From NCBI RefSeq assembly GCF_035917975.1, contig NZ_CP109130.1, forward strand, positions 806,001 to 870,000: a stretch of 64,000 nt of DNA. Direction: 5' to 3'. The first letter of the stretch is position 1, and the number at the start of each line of letters is the position of its first letter. Shown here piece after piece: positions 17,606-26,408 of this stretch. The position numbers and the translations under genes are program-made. The notes beneath the pieces were generated by a model. The model did not search any database, had not been told where the DNA came from, and saw nothing but the letters and a program-made list of their open reading frames with translations. This stretch comes from Streptosporangium sp. NBC_01756 (GTDB lineage: Bacteria > Actinomycetota > Actinomycetes > Streptosporangiales > Streptosporangiaceae).

Positions 17606-18754
17606 GTGACCGCTCACCCGCCTCCCGCCGGAGGCATCGCCGAGCGCACGACGGACGGCCTGGCCCGCTACCTCGCCCACTGCGACGAGCCCACCGGCTA
17701 CCTCGACTTCGCCCGCGTCGGGCCGCCGCTGCACGCGGCCGCCGACGCCCGGTGCGCGGCCCTGCGGGTCATGGCCGGCGCCGACCCGGTGGGGCCGCTG
17801 GAGGAGATCCGGGAGGCGGCTTGCCGGAGTGCCGCCGCCGTGATCGGCGGTGACGTCGAGGTGACGTTCGCGGCGTCGACCACGGCGGGGCTGTTCGGCG
17901 TGGCGTTCGGCCTGGCGGCACCCGGCACGCTGCTCGTGCCCGAGGGCGAGTTCCCCGCCAACGCCGTGCCGTGGCTGCGGGCGGCCGCGCGTGGCGGGCC
18001 CGCCGTACGGCGGGTGCCGCAGGACGCCGGACGGATCACCGCCGGGGCGCTGCGGGCCGCGCTCGGCCCGGACGTCGTCGGGCTGACCGTGAGCGCGGTC
18101 GACTACCGGACCGGCTGGAAGGCACCGCTCGCCGAGCTGCGCGAGGTGCTCGGCCCCGACCGCCTGCTCATCGTCGACGCCATACAGGGCCTCGGGGTCA
18201 CCGAGCTGGACCTGGACGCCGCGGACGTGGTGGTGGCCGGCGGCCAGAAGTGGCTGCGCTCCGGATGGGGGGCGGCGATCCTCGGGGTACGGCCTCGCGC
18301 GATGGAGCTGATCGCACCCGATCTCGGTGGCTGGACGGGCCTGGCCGACCCCTATGGAGGAAGCATCGGAACCGAGCTGGGCGCACCGGCCGGCGGAGCG
18401 GACCGGCTGCTGATGACGAACACCGATCTGGAGGCGATCGCCGGACTGCGCGCCTCCCTCGGCCTGGTCGCCGAGGCCGGCACGGCAGAGCTGAACGGCA
18501 GGCTCGGACAGGTCGTCGCCACGCTGCTCGACGTGCTGCGCCACCGCGGCGCGGAGGTGCTCGGCGACGACTGGCCGGCGCGGCGGCGGGCCGGGATCGT
18601 GTCCTTCCTGCTGCCCGGCGAGGCCGCCGACGCCACGCTGGCCCGGCTGTCCGCCCACGGGGTGACGGCAGCGGTGCGCGACGGACGGGTGCGGCTCTCC
18701 CCGCACGTCTCCACGACGGAGGAGACCGTGCGCAGGCTGTCGGACGCACTCTGA
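17606..18754 (+). CDS. Class V aminotransferase-fold PLP enzyme
   Basis: About 382 residues from the GTG at 17606; an upstream in-frame ATG at 17543 would add 21 poorly conserved residues. Class V hallmarks: AASTTAGLFGVAFGLA (cofactor phosphate region), VGLTVSAVDYRTGW, the Asp in LIVDAIQGLGVTELDLD, and the cofactor-binding lysine in VVVAGGQKWLRSGWG. The C-terminal small domain ends with RVRLSPHVSTTEETVRRL. Relatives include cysteine desulfurases, isopenicillin N epimerase-like enzymes and kynureninases. The cysteine-desulfurase active-site loop is not evident, so the reaction is undetermined. It stands alone, so context gives no substrate. Confidence 0.82.
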   Translation: MTAHPPPAGGIAERTTDGLARYLAHCDEPTGYLDFARVGPPLHAAADARCAALRVMAGADPVGPLEEIREAACRSAAAVIGGDVEVTFAASTTAGLFGVAFGLAAPGTLLVPEGEFPANAVPWLRAAARGGPAVRRVPQDAGRITAGALRAALGPDVVGLTVSAVDYRTGWKAPLAELREVLGPDRLLIVDAIQGLGVTELDLDAADVVVAGGQKWLRSGWGAAILGVRPRAMELIAPDLGGWTGLADPYGGSIGTELGAPAGGADRLLMTNTDLEAIAGLRASLGLVAEAGTAELNGRLGQVVATLLDVLRHRGAEVLGDDWPARRRAGIVSFLLPGEAADATLARLSAHGVTAAVRDGRVRLSPHVSTTEETVRRLSDAL

Positions 18755-18958
18755 CGACGGCGCGGAACGGCGGCGCGCGGATCCACCACGATGGCGGACC
18801 ACCTCGTGCAACGCACCGGAAGGCGCGCCGCCGCACCCGATCCGGAGCAGGCCCCTGAAAGGCGCACGGCGACGTCGCCGCCGAACTCGGACGGGTGATC
18901 ACGGCCGGCGGGCACCGTCGGCACCCGCACTATGAGACGGGCACCGCCGGCACCGCCG

Positions 18959-20071
18959 CTACGAGAACCGCCGGTAGGTGATGGGGAGTTTGCCCGCCAC
19001 CTCCGCCACCCTGACCGATGCTCCCGGACGGGGCGCTTCGATCATCTTGCCCTCGCCGACGTAGATCGCGCAGTGGTCCGGGGGGCTGCCGAAAAAGATG
19101 ATGTCTCCGACCTGCGGGGTCGTGACCGGCTGCCCACTCGCCTGGTAGCCGGCCGCGGTGGTGTCGCCGATCTTGATTCCCGCTCTGTTCAGGGAGTAGT
19201 AGACAAGCCCGCTGCAGTCGAAGGCGTTCGGCCCGTTGGCGCCCCAGACATAGGGTTTCCCGATGTTCGCCCGGGCGGCCGCCACGATGTCGACCCCGGT
19301 CCCGGTCCCGGCCACATACGGCATCGCGACCGCCGGGCCACCCGACCCGGAGCCGCCGGAGCCGCCGGAGCCGCCTCCGAGGCTGGGCGAGGCGGCAGGC
19401 CCGGCTCCACCACCGTTCGCACTGGCGAGGACCGTGTGACTCGACCCGGGCGCCGGAGTCCGCTTCCAGTCGAAGGTGTGGCCCGGCCCGGGGGTGAACT
19501 TCTGGTCGCCGGGCGCCTTGACGATGGCGAAGAAGACGGACTCCGCGTCGATCTTCTTCTTGATCTCCTTCATCGCCGTGCTCACCGCCTCGTCGGCGGA
19601 GCTGACCGGCCCGCCGGCGGCGGAGACGGCACCGTTGACCGCGGCCAGGACGCCGGACTCGGCCTTACCCCTCTGCTCCTCGGTTGTGCTGTTGCGATAG
19701 GCGGTGATCCTATGGTCGGCGAGGACGTTGCCGCAGAGGGAGTCGACCTTGGACTTGGCCTCCTCCAGCGCCGTGGCGGCCGTGTCGAGCAGACCCGCGC
19801 AGGACAGCAGCGCACTGTGGAACGTGGTGTTGGCCTTGTTGTAATTGCGCATGTAGTCGTCGAAGGCGTCGGCCGAATCACCCTCCCAGTTGGTGTCGAC
19901 GTCGACGACCGCGGACCGGAGCGAGCCGATGTGCTCGTTCACCTTCCCGGCCAGGCCCCGCCATCGGGTCGCGACAGCGCGGATGTCGGCCGGCCTGCCG
20001 TTGACCTTGTCCACGAGGGCGGCCAGCGAGGCGCCGCCGGGCAGCCGGGCGATCTCCTCCCTGACGCTCAC
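18959..20071 (-). CDS. WXG100-like domain fused to an NlpC/P60 peptidase
   Basis: A 370-residue protein. Residues 1 to about 110 are helical with DVDTNWEGDSADAFDDYM, the W-x-G turn typical of WXG100/ESX partner proteins. A second helical stretch follows, then a Gly-Ser linker (GGGSGGSGGSGSGG, about 240-255), then an NlpC/P60 cell-wall peptidase from AARANIGKPYVWG. The catalytic Cys is in FDCSGLVYYS and the His in DHCAIYVG. No cleavable signal peptide, so export through an ESX/type VII-like route is possible. The GTG start overlaps the stop of the small WXG-like gene (GTGA). It is probably secreted to cut peptidoglycan, either for wall remodelling or as a toxin-like effector. Confidence 0.87.
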   Translation of the reverse strand: MSVREEIARLPGGASLAALVDKVNGRPADIRAVATRWRGLAGKVNEHIGSLRSAVVDVDTNWEGDSADAFDDYMRNYNKANTTFHSALLSCAGLLDTAATALEEAKSKVDSLCGNVLADHRITAYRNSTTEEQRGKAESGVLAAVNGAVSAAGGPVSSADEAVSTAMKEIKKKIDAESVFFAIVKAPGDQKFTPGPGHTFDWKRTPAPGSSHTVLASANGGGAGPAASPSLGGGSGGSGGSGSGGPAVAMPYVAGTGTGVDIVAAARANIGKPYVWGANGPNAFDCSGLVYYSLNRAGIKIGDTTAAGYQASGQPVTTPQVGDIIFFGSPPDHCAIYVGEGKMIEAPRPGASVRVAEVAGKLPITYRRFS

Positions 20072-20367
20072 GCCTCCGCCACCTCACTGGCCTTGTTGGC
20101 CTTGCGGATGTTGCCCTCCACATCGTCCAGGGCGTACTCGAGGTCTTTGAGCCTGCCCCTTACGAGCCCGAGCTCGCTGCCGAGCTTCTTCTCGACCACG
20201 TCGAGGACCGCGGCGAGCGTGGAGGCGTCGGCCAGCTTCCCGAACATGGACGAGTCGGCCGCGCCGGCGGGATACTTGCCGTCGAGCTCGCCGAACAGCA
20301 CCGACAGGTTGTAGGCGGTCGTACGGCAGTGATCAAGCGCCTCGAAGTGGATATCGATACCCGCCAT
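20068..20367 (-). CDS. Small helical WXG100-like partner protein
   Basis: 99 residues from the ATG at 20367 (GGGAG ten bases upstream). The predicted all-helical content (ALDHCRTTAYNLSVLFGELD and KLGSELGLVRGRLKDLEYAL) and the end rich in Glu, Lys and Ala resemble ESX-type small proteins, although the central turn lacks a clear W-x-G. Four-base overlap with the NlpC/P60 gene means tight coupling, and the two proteins may pair as a secretion complex. No type VII secretion ATPase is encoded nearby. Confidence 0.65.
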   Translation of the reverse strand: MAGIDIHFEALDHCRTTAYNLSVLFGELDGKYPAGAADSSMFGKLADASTLAAVLDVVEKKLGSELGLVRGRLKDLEYALDDVEGNIRKANKASEVAEA

Positions 20368-20832
20368 CCAGCTGACTCCCTCAGGCATCGGTACAGAACC
20401 ATTGAATGGAGATCGTAAAGGACGGAGGTCACCTTTGGGGGCATAGGGGCATGAGGACCCCGCCCTGTGGTCCGTGACGGCAGAGAGCCGGGCGAGCGGA
20501 CGACGGTGCTCGCCGCTCGAAGAGACCGGCCGTCCACTGAGACCGACCGGTTCGGTCCGGCGGTGGTGGTGGCGGTGGCGAGCGGACCGTGGCGGCCGTC
20601 GGCTCCGCGCGGGGTGGGTGACTCCGCGAAACCGCCACACAGCTCCAACAAATTCGCAAATACCACTAATTAATATATATCCAACACGGGATGTTTTATC
20701 CGGCTAGCTATAAGCCCATGAAGCCGCGCAAAAACGAGGTCGCATAACGATCCACGACTTTTCCACCGTCCATGAACACGGACCTGGATACGATGCCGGA
20801 ACCCTTCTTCTCGCCCGGCAAGGATGACGCCC
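20368..20832. other. Intergenic region with an AT-rich patch
   Basis: This divergent region contains a short AT-rich block around 20650-20700 (TTAATATATA at 20671-20680), well below the GC content around it. It probably holds the promoters for the WXG pair and the gene at 20833. I see no convincing gene or repeat. Confidence 0.5.
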
Positions 20833-21303
20833 ATGGCAGTAGAACCGACCCGGTGTCTGGATGACACAGCCCGTGCGATCGTCGCCGAGACCACCCCCAG
20901 GGAAGCCGAGTTCTTCCCGAGAATAGCCAGGGCGGTCCGGAAGAATCCGGACAGGGCCTTCCGCGGCGGAGGGGACGACCTCCTCGGGTTCGGCCTGGGG
21001 GACGCGGTCCCGCTGCTGACCCCGATAGTCCTCACCGTCCTCACCGGCGTGACGACCGACACGCTCACCGATGTCGTCAAGCGCCATAGCGGCTCGCTGT
21101 TCAGCCGGTGGTGGGCACGGATCCGGAAAGGGCGGACCACGGCGATCCCGGCGTCCGACACGGAGCTCCCGCCGCTGGCCCCCGAGCAGGTGGAGGAGGC
21201 GGCCAAGGCGGCTGAGCAGATCGCCCTCAGCCTGAAGGTCGACGCCGAGACGGCACTACGGCTGCGACAGGCACTGTACGGACACCTGTCCGGACAGCGA
21301 TGA
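20833..21303 (+). CDS. Hypothetical protein coupled to the M48 peptidase
   Basis: About 156 residues. The start at 20833 is preferred over the ATG nine bases earlier because AAGGA lies eight bases upstream. The middle contains a moderately hydrophobic segment (AVPLLTPIVLTVLTGVTT, about residue 60) that may be membrane-associated. The C-terminal half is acidic and helical (EQVEEAAKAAEQIALSL). I recognise no family. Its stop overlaps the start of the membrane peptidase gene (ATGA), so it may be an accessory or regulator of that peptidase. Confidence 0.65.
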   Translation: MAVEPTRCLDDTARAIVAETTPREAEFFPRIARAVRKNPDRAFRGGGDDLLGFGLGDAVPLLTPIVLTVLTGVTTDTLTDVVKRHSGSLFSRWWARIRKGRTTAIPASDTELPPLAPEQVEEAAKAAEQIALSLKVDAETALRLRQALYGHLSGQR

Positions 21304-23939
21304 GCGTGCCGGAAACCGCCGAACGCACGGAAGCCCGGAGACTGGACCCGTTCGCGCTGCCGTCCTCGACCACCTCACGCTTCCTCATCCTGATCCTGGC
21401 GACCACCGCCGGCGCGCTGTACCTGTCCAAATTCCTGATCACTCTGTGGTGGTGGGCGGGAGACCTTCCCGAGCAGGTGAGGCTGGCCGGATGCCTGACC
21501 GAGCTGCGCGCCGGTGCGGCGGCCGTGCAGCCGGTCCGCCTCGCGGACCGCTACGGCGACTGCACGGTCGGGGTGACCGGGAGAGAGACCCTCCTCCTCC
21601 TCGCTCTCACGGCCGCGCCGATCGTTCTCGCCCTGTCGCTCTACGCGGCGCATCCACTCTGGCTACGACGGCACGGCCCGGAGCCCCTGGACGATCCGGC
21701 GGACCCGGAGCACGACCCGGTGGCCCTCCGGTTCCGCGAGATCGCGGCGGAGGAGACGCCGGGCAGGCGGGTGCGGATCCTGGTCGACTACGCGCGAGGC
21801 GGCGTGACCGGACGTGCCTTCGGGCTACCGGGCCGGCCCCAGGTGGTGATCAGCCTCGGGCTCGTCACCGCCCACGACGAACGGCCCGAGATCGCCGAGG
21901 CCGTACTCCGTCACGAGCTGGCGCACATCCGCAACCGGGATCTCGGCATCGCCTACTTCACCGTGGCCATCTGGTGGGCCTTCCTGGCGAGCTGCGTCAT
22001 GCCCAGCGTGGTGGCGGCCGCGATCTGGCTGCCTTCCGCGCTGCCCCTGCTGGCGCTGCAGCTATCGGTGATCCTCTCCGTGCTGTGGCTGGCCCGCACG
22101 TCGGTGCTGCGCGCGCGTGAGCACCACGCCGACGTCCGTGCCGGAGACACCCCTGACCGGAAGGCGTCCATGGCGGCGGCCGTCGAGACCGTCTCCTGGC
22201 CCTCCCACCGTCGTGGACCGTTCCGATTTCTCAGCAACCATCCCCGGCGCCGGGATCGGCTGTCGGTCCTCGACCAGCCCGGGGCACTCCTCCGCCTCGG
22301 CTGGTGGGAGATGCTCGCCACCGGCCTGCTCGCCGGTCTGACGTTCACACCCGTCTTCGAGGTGGCACGGTTCCTCGACTTCGAAGTCTCCGCCGACGTG
22401 CAGCACCACCTATCGGGGCTGGTCTTCGGATCCGTCGTCTCGGGAATCGTCGTCGTCTCCGTGTGGCGTGCGGGCGCGGGGCGCATCGCGGGAGACGACC
22501 ACGCGCCGAGATTGTGGCGGGCCTCGGCGGGGGTCACCATCGGCGTGCTGCTGGGCCTGCTCATGACCCCGCCCCTGAGCGGCGCGTCCATCTGGCACAT
22601 CGTCCTGGGCAACCCGCCGCTCATCCTGGTGTACGCCGCTCTGCTCCTCGTTGTCCTCAGGACCTACCTGGGCTGGGCCGCCGCCTGCGCGAGAGGGCGG
22701 CTGCCGGCCTCCCGCCGGCTGCGCCGCACCACGCTGGCCGGCGCAGCCCTCGCGGCGTTCGTGATCGGCCCGTGGCTGGGCCACTGGTTCCAGGGCATCC
22801 TCCTCATCGCCCAGGCGGGGAACAGCTGGTCCATCTTGACGATCATGCTGGTCACCGGTGCGAGGAACATGTCGTTGATCCTCGCCGTCACCGTCGCCGG
22901 CTGGTATCTGCTCGGCCCGGCGGCCCGCAGGCGGCTCTCAACCGGCGGGCCGCTCCGGCTGCATCTCGACGACGACCGGCCGGCCATCGTCCCTCTGCGG
23001 TCCCCGCGCGTCCTGCGCGCCCTGTGCCCGCCGCTGCTGGCGTGCGCGGTGATGGCCGTCGGTGGCGTCGCGCTGCACCCGATGCTGGCCGAGGCGAGCA
23101 GGCACAAGGCGACCGGTGACTTCCTGGCCGCGGCATGGGTGACGATCGGCATGGCCGCCGGCCTGCTGGCGCTGTCCGCCCTCGCGATCGGGATCATGAT
23201 GGGCGGCCGGTCCCGGACCTCCTGGGCGCTGGCCCATGTCTGCGCCGGCGTCCTGGTGGCATGCGCCCCCATGACCCTCGTCACGCTCGTCCACATCGCC
23301 TGGGCCGAATGCGGCCGGGAAAAGGTGATCATGTGTCTGCCCCAGGGAGCGGACCCGGCCCTCACCTTCGGAAACCACTTCACCCTGATCTACGGACCGG
23401 CGCTGTTCGGCGGGCTGCTCCTGGCGGCGGCCGGCAGCGGCCTGCGAGCCGTACGACCGCCCGCCGCCGAACCGGCACCGCGGATCCGCTCACCACGGGT
23501 CCGTATCGCGACCTCGGCGGCCACCGTCGTGATCACCGTCGTCGTGGCCGCCTCGGGCTACGGAGTCGCGCAGAACTGGCTGCTCGCCCTCGGAGTCGTC
23601 CCGGCTCCGCCGGTGACCTTCCAGGCTCAGGTGGTCGAGGCCGCCGGACAGCCTGTGCGTCCGGGAACGGTCTCGCAACTCGACGCCTGCCGCTACGCGA
23701 GCAGCGTGTTCGCCAGTCCGGCCGTACGCGACGGGGTGAACACCGACCAGCGCTACTACCTGCTGGCGATCCAGCTTTTCCACGGAACCGCCTCGTCCGA
23801 CGATCCCGCCCTGCGGGCGTTGGCAGCGGCCGGTTACGCCTGGTTCGGTCAGGGCCGGGCTGAAATGATCACCAGAACGGTGACGAGGATCCTGCACTAC
23901 TGCACTCTGGTCGGCTTCGAGCACCAGGTGACGTTCTGA
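21300..23939 (+). CDS. Multi-pass membrane protein with M48-type metallopeptidase domain
   Basis: An 879-residue protein. After an N-terminal membrane helix and a segment with four cysteines or so, residues about 130-290 form an M48-type peptidase: HELAHIRNRDLG supplies the two zinc His and the catalytic Glu, and REHHADVRAGD the downstream acidic ligand. A helix pair lies between them, as in HtpX and BlaR1-like proteases. From about residue 320 many more membrane segments follow (TIGVLLGLLMTPPL, AALLLVVLRTYLG, LALSALAIGIMMGG), then a C-terminal outside domain of about 120 residues. This is much longer than HtpX (about 290). It may cleave membrane or regulatory proteins; the upstream small protein may be its partner. 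Confidence 0.82.
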   Translation: MSVPETAERTEARRLDPFALPSSTTSRFLILILATTAGALYLSKFLITLWWWAGDLPEQVRLAGCLTELRAGAAAVQPVRLADRYGDCTVGVTGRETLLLLALTAAPIVLALSLYAAHPLWLRRHGPEPLDDPADPEHDPVALRFREIAAEETPGRRVRILVDYARGGVTGRAFGLPGRPQVVISLGLVTAHDERPEIAEAVLRHELAHIRNRDLGIAYFTVAIWWAFLASCVMPSVVAAAIWLPSALPLLALQLSVILSVLWLARTSVLRAREHHADVRAGDTPDRKASMAAAVETVSWPSHRRGPFRFLSNHPRRRDRLSVLDQPGALLRLGWWEMLATGLLAGLTFTPVFEVARFLDFEVSADVQHHLSGLVFGSVVSGIVVVSVWRAGAGRIAGDDHAPRLWRASAGVTIGVLLGLLMTPPLSGASIWHIVLGNPPLILVYAALLLVVLRTYLGWAAACARGRLPASRRLRRTTLAGAALAAFVIGPWLGHWFQGILLIAQAGNSWSILTIMLVTGARNMSLILAVTVAGWYLLGPAARRRLSTGGPLRLHLDDDRPAIVPLRSPRVLRALCPPLLACAVMAVGGVALHPMLAEASRHKATGDFLAAAWVTIGMAAGLLALSALAIGIMMGGRSRTSWALAHVCAGVLVACAPMTLVTLVHIAWAECGREKVIMCLPQGADPALTFGNHFTLIYGPALFGGLLLAAAGSGLRAVRPPAAEPAPRIRSPRVRIATSAATVVITVVVAASGYGVAQNWLLALGVVPAPPVTFQAQVVEAAGQPVRPGTVSQLDACRYASSVFASPAVRDGVNTDQRYYLLAIQLFHGTASSDDPALRALAAAGYAWFGQGRAEMITRTVTRILHYCTLVGFEHQVTF

Positions 23940-23972
23940 CGTCCCGGACCGGCCCGGGACGCATCAGCCGGT

Positions 23973-24317
23973 TTAGAACCGGCCGGGGAAACAGGCCGGC
24001 GCTCCCCCGCGCGCCCCCTTGGCGAAGGCGTCGATGCGCTGCCGGGCGGTGCCGTGGTCGAGGGGATTCGTCCAGGGCGTGTCGCCTGCACGGTAGCTGA
24101 GGGCCGCGGCGATCTCCTGGCTGTCGCTGCGCTCCCACGTAAGGGTGCCGTCCCGGGCCGCGCCGACCAGGGTCGCGCCCGCCAGGCAGTCGGCCTGCAA
24201 TTCGACCTTCACGCTCACATAGCGGCCGGGCACCCGATTCTGTACGGCGTGCGCCCACTCATGGGCGATGATCTGGTAGACCCAGGCGTCTCCCTCGGCA
24301 TATTCCATCTTCCACGA
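23973..24317 (-). pseudogene. C-terminal half of a disrupted secreted zinc metallopeptidase
   Basis: This fragment encodes EGDAWVYQIIAHEWAHAVQN, containing the HExxH zinc motif (HEWAH), then VELQADCLAGA, the third-ligand region of the YpfJ-like neutral zinc metallopeptidase family (PF04228). It ends normally with a stop at 23973. The N-terminal half lies at 26040-26408 on the same strand and in the same frame across the IS element. Joining 24317 to 26040 restores INLVSSWKMEYAEGD without a frame change, for about 237 residues in total. The fragment has no start of its own with a ribosome binding site, so the catalytic part is probably not made. Confidence 0.88.
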
Positions 24318-24382
24318 GGTCTAGCCAGGAATCCCGGCCCTTCAGGGCCGGGAGGAATGGCTTGTCTGCCTGCGCCCGGATG

Positions 24383-24808
24383 TCAGTCCGGGCGTTTTTG
24401 GTTCTCGATGTACTCGCGGATGATCTGAAGCGGTGCGCCGCAGGACCCGGCGAAATACGAGGGCGACCACAGGTGGCCATGCATGATGTGCCGGTCGATC
24501 CGGCCGGTGAACTCCTTGCGCAGGTAGTGCGCGGAGACGCCTTTGAGTCGGTTGACCAAGGTCGTGATGGGCAGCTTGGGCGCGTAGTGCACGAGCAGGT
24601 GCACGTGATCGTCCTCGCCGTTGAACTCCCGCAAGGTCGCGCCGAGCTGGGCGCACACGTCACGCATGACGTCCTCGCAGCGGGTGAGCATGGCGTCGGT
24701 GAGGACATCACGCCGATACCTCGTGACAAAGACAAGATGCACATGAAGGTCATAGACAACGCTACGACCACGCCTCACCAGAGGATCCGGTTCCCACCGT
24801 GGTGACAT
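24383..24808 (-). CDS. tnpA: IS200/IS605 transposase TnpA (Y1 HUH type)
   Basis: A 141-residue single-strand DNA transposase. The HUH metal motif appears as DDHVHLLVHY (about residues 68-77), and the nucleophilic Tyr is in LQIIREYIENQ near the C-terminus. YHVH-type beta strands (VYDLHVHLVFVTRYRR) open the fold. The length is normal and no residue of the active site is missing, so the element could be mobile. It acts as a dimer on the hairpins at the element ends. Confidence 0.95.
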   Translation of the reverse strand: MSPRWEPDPLVRRGRSVVYDLHVHLVFVTRYRRDVLTDAMLTRCEDVMRDVCAQLGATLREFNGEDDHVHLLVHYAPKLPITTLVNRLKGVSAHYLRKEFTGRIDRHIMHGHLWSPSYFAGSCGAPLQIIREYIENQKRPD

Positions 24809-24825
24809 AGATAAGAAGCTACAAT

Positions 24826-25983
24826 ATGGGAATGAAGATCGTGGTGCAGGTGAAACTGCTCCCGGACGCGCCCACCGAGACAGCCCTCCGGGAGACGCTT
24901 CGCACCTGCAACCACGCCGCCAACCACGCCTCCCGCCGCGCGTTCGACACCGGGATAAAAAGCAAGACCTCGCTACAGCGCCTGGTGTACGGGGAGCTGA
25001 AGGAGATGGGCCTGTCCGCTCAGCCCGCGATCCACGCCGCCCGCAAGACGGCCGGGGCCTACGCGACGCTGAAAGCGAACCTGAAGGCCGGAAACTACGG
25101 CCGCGAAGGATCGAAGCGACGCACGACCGTCGAGGCCAAGCCGATCCGGTTCCGCAAGGACGCCGCCCAGCCGTTCGACGACCGATGCCTGTCCTGGCAG
25201 ACGGACGCCCGCACCGTCTCGATCTGGACCGTGCGTGGACGCTCCGGCCGTATCCCCTTCTCGTGCTCCCCGCAGCAGTTGAAGACGCTCACCGAGCACC
25301 GCCGGGGCGAAAGCGACCTGGTATACCGGGGCGACCAGTGGTACCTGTACGCCACCTGCGACATTCCCGAGCCCGAACTGATCGAGCCGGACGCCTTTCT
25401 CGGCGTCGACCTCGGCATCGCCAACATCGCCACCACTAACGACGGCACCGTCCACGCGGGCAAACACTTAAACCAGGTCCGCCACCGCAACCGCCGCCTG
25501 CGCAGTCGCCTCCAGGCCAAGGGCACCACATCCGCCAAACGGCTCCTGCGCAGGCTCTCCGGCCGGGAAGCACGCTTCGCCGCCGACACCAACCACCGCA
25601 TCTCCAAGCAGATCGTGACCGAGGCCCAACGCACCTGTCGCGGCATCGCCCTGGAAGACCTGGGCGGCATCCGCGAGAGGGTACGGCTCCGCAAGCCCCA
25701 GCGGGTCACGCTGCATTCCTGGAGCTTCCGGCAGCTCGGCGCATATATCGCCTACAAGGCGACCCGCGCCGGGCTGCCGGTGGTTCATGTGGACCCCCGT
25801 CACACCTCTCAGGGGTGTTCGGCATGCGGCCACATCGACAAGAAGAACCGGCCCGACCAGGCCACCTTCTCCTGCACGTCGTGCGGCTTCGCTGAGCACG
25901 CCGACGTGAACGCAGCCCGTAACATCGCCGCGCGCGGTGTCGCGAGCTGGGCAGTGAGTCACGCTGCCGACGACGCGGCCTGA
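24826..25983 (+). CDS. tnpB: TnpB, RNA-guided nuclease of the IS605 element
   Basis: A 385-residue protein. The RuvC-like active site appears complete: Asp in FLGVDLGIANI (about 190), Glu in IALEDLGG, and Asp in EHADVNAARN near the C-terminus. The zinc finger is CSACGHIDKKNRPD...CTSCGF. TnpB proteins of this family use an RNA from the right end of the element to cut DNA at the donor site, keeping the element in place. An ATG six bases downstream (24832) is an alternative start. It appears full length, so the locus may be active. Confidence 0.94.
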   Translation: MGMKIVVQVKLLPDAPTETALRETLRTCNHAANHASRRAFDTGIKSKTSLQRLVYGELKEMGLSAQPAIHAARKTAGAYATLKANLKAGNYGREGSKRRTTVEAKPIRFRKDAAQPFDDRCLSWQTDARTVSIWTVRGRSGRIPFSCSPQQLKTLTEHRRGESDLVYRGDQWYLYATCDIPEPELIEPDAFLGVDLGIANIATTNDGTVHAGKHLNQVRHRNRRLRSRLQAKGTTSAKRLLRRLSGREARFAADTNHRISKQIVTEAQRTCRGIALEDLGGIRERVRLRKPQRVTLHSWSFRQLGAYIAYKATRAGLPVVHVDPRHTSQGCSACGHIDKKNRPDQATFSCTSCGFAEHADVNAARNIAARGVASWAVSHAADDAA

Positions 25984-25984
25984 T

Positions 25985-26039
25985 CCGTGCACCCCATGCA
26001 CGGCGAGGAGCCGCAAGCTCGACCCTTCAGGGCCGAGAA
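25985..26039 (+). ncRNA. Predicted 3' end of the TnpB guide RNA (omega/reRNA)
   Basis: The right end after the tnpB stop folds into two hairpins, CCGTGCA/TGCACGG (25985-26003) and CTCGACCC/GGGCCGAG (26018-26037, one mismatch). In known IS605 systems the guide RNA overlaps the 3' end of tnpB and ends with host sequence just past the element. Here the guide would start at about 26040 with GCTGACCAGGTTG, inside the disrupted peptidase gene. The 5' limit cannot be read from the sequence. Confidence 0.5.
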
Positions 26040-26408
26040 GCTGACCAGGTTGATGTCCCAGGCGATGAAGTGCTGTTGCATGCAGTACGACGCGTTATAG
26101 CTGTACAGCGGCTGCCCTGCGCATACGGGGCGGCGGGCGCTGTTGCCGTTGTAGGACCCCACGACGGTCGGAGGGTCGTACCAACCGGGGAAGAACTGGG
26201 ACCAGTGCCGCGCCCAGTAGCGGTTCACCACGTAGACCGCGGACCGGATGTCCTGGCTCAGTTCGTCGGACCGGACGACGACGCGTTCCCCGCGCCCAGC
26301 CGAAGACACCTCGGCCGCCGCCGGAGCGGCACCCACCATGCCGCATAGAACAGCAACAAGGACAATGCGTCCAAATATTCGCAATTGTTGCGACATGCAA
26401 CACTCCAT
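26040..26408 (-). pseudogene. N-terminal half of the disrupted secreted zinc metallopeptidase
   Basis: From the ATG at 26408 (or the better MSQQLRIFG start at 26393) it encodes a signal peptide (IVLVAVLCGMVGAAPAAAEV) and about 90 residues of mature protein, including VYVVNRYWARHW and MQQHFIAWDINL. The frame then runs into the IS element and stops at 25959 after about 27 foreign residues. The zinc-binding part lies beyond the element, so any product is a secreted, inactive N-terminal fragment. The reading frame is otherwise undamaged, suggesting a recent insertion. Confidence 0.87.

Larger units (their letters stand above)
24318..26039. mobile_element. IS200/IS605-family element (IS605-like, divergent tnpA and tnpB)
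   Basis: About 1.72 kb with tnpA (reverse) and tnpB (forward) starting 17 bases apart. It has no terminal inverted repeats; instead each end carries a small hairpin with the shared core CCCTTCAGGG. The left is 24332-24353 with a 9-bp stem, and the right 26018-26037 with one mismatch; a further stem CCGTGCA/TGCACGG lies at 25985-26003. The limits come from restoring the peptidase reading frame and may be off by a few bases. There is no target duplication, as expected for this family. Confidence 0.88.

Noticed and set aside
23973-24308. Independent small metallopeptidase gene starting at 24308
   Set aside because: It lacks a signal peptide and ribosome site, and its missing first half lies in frame across the IS element, so it is a fragment.
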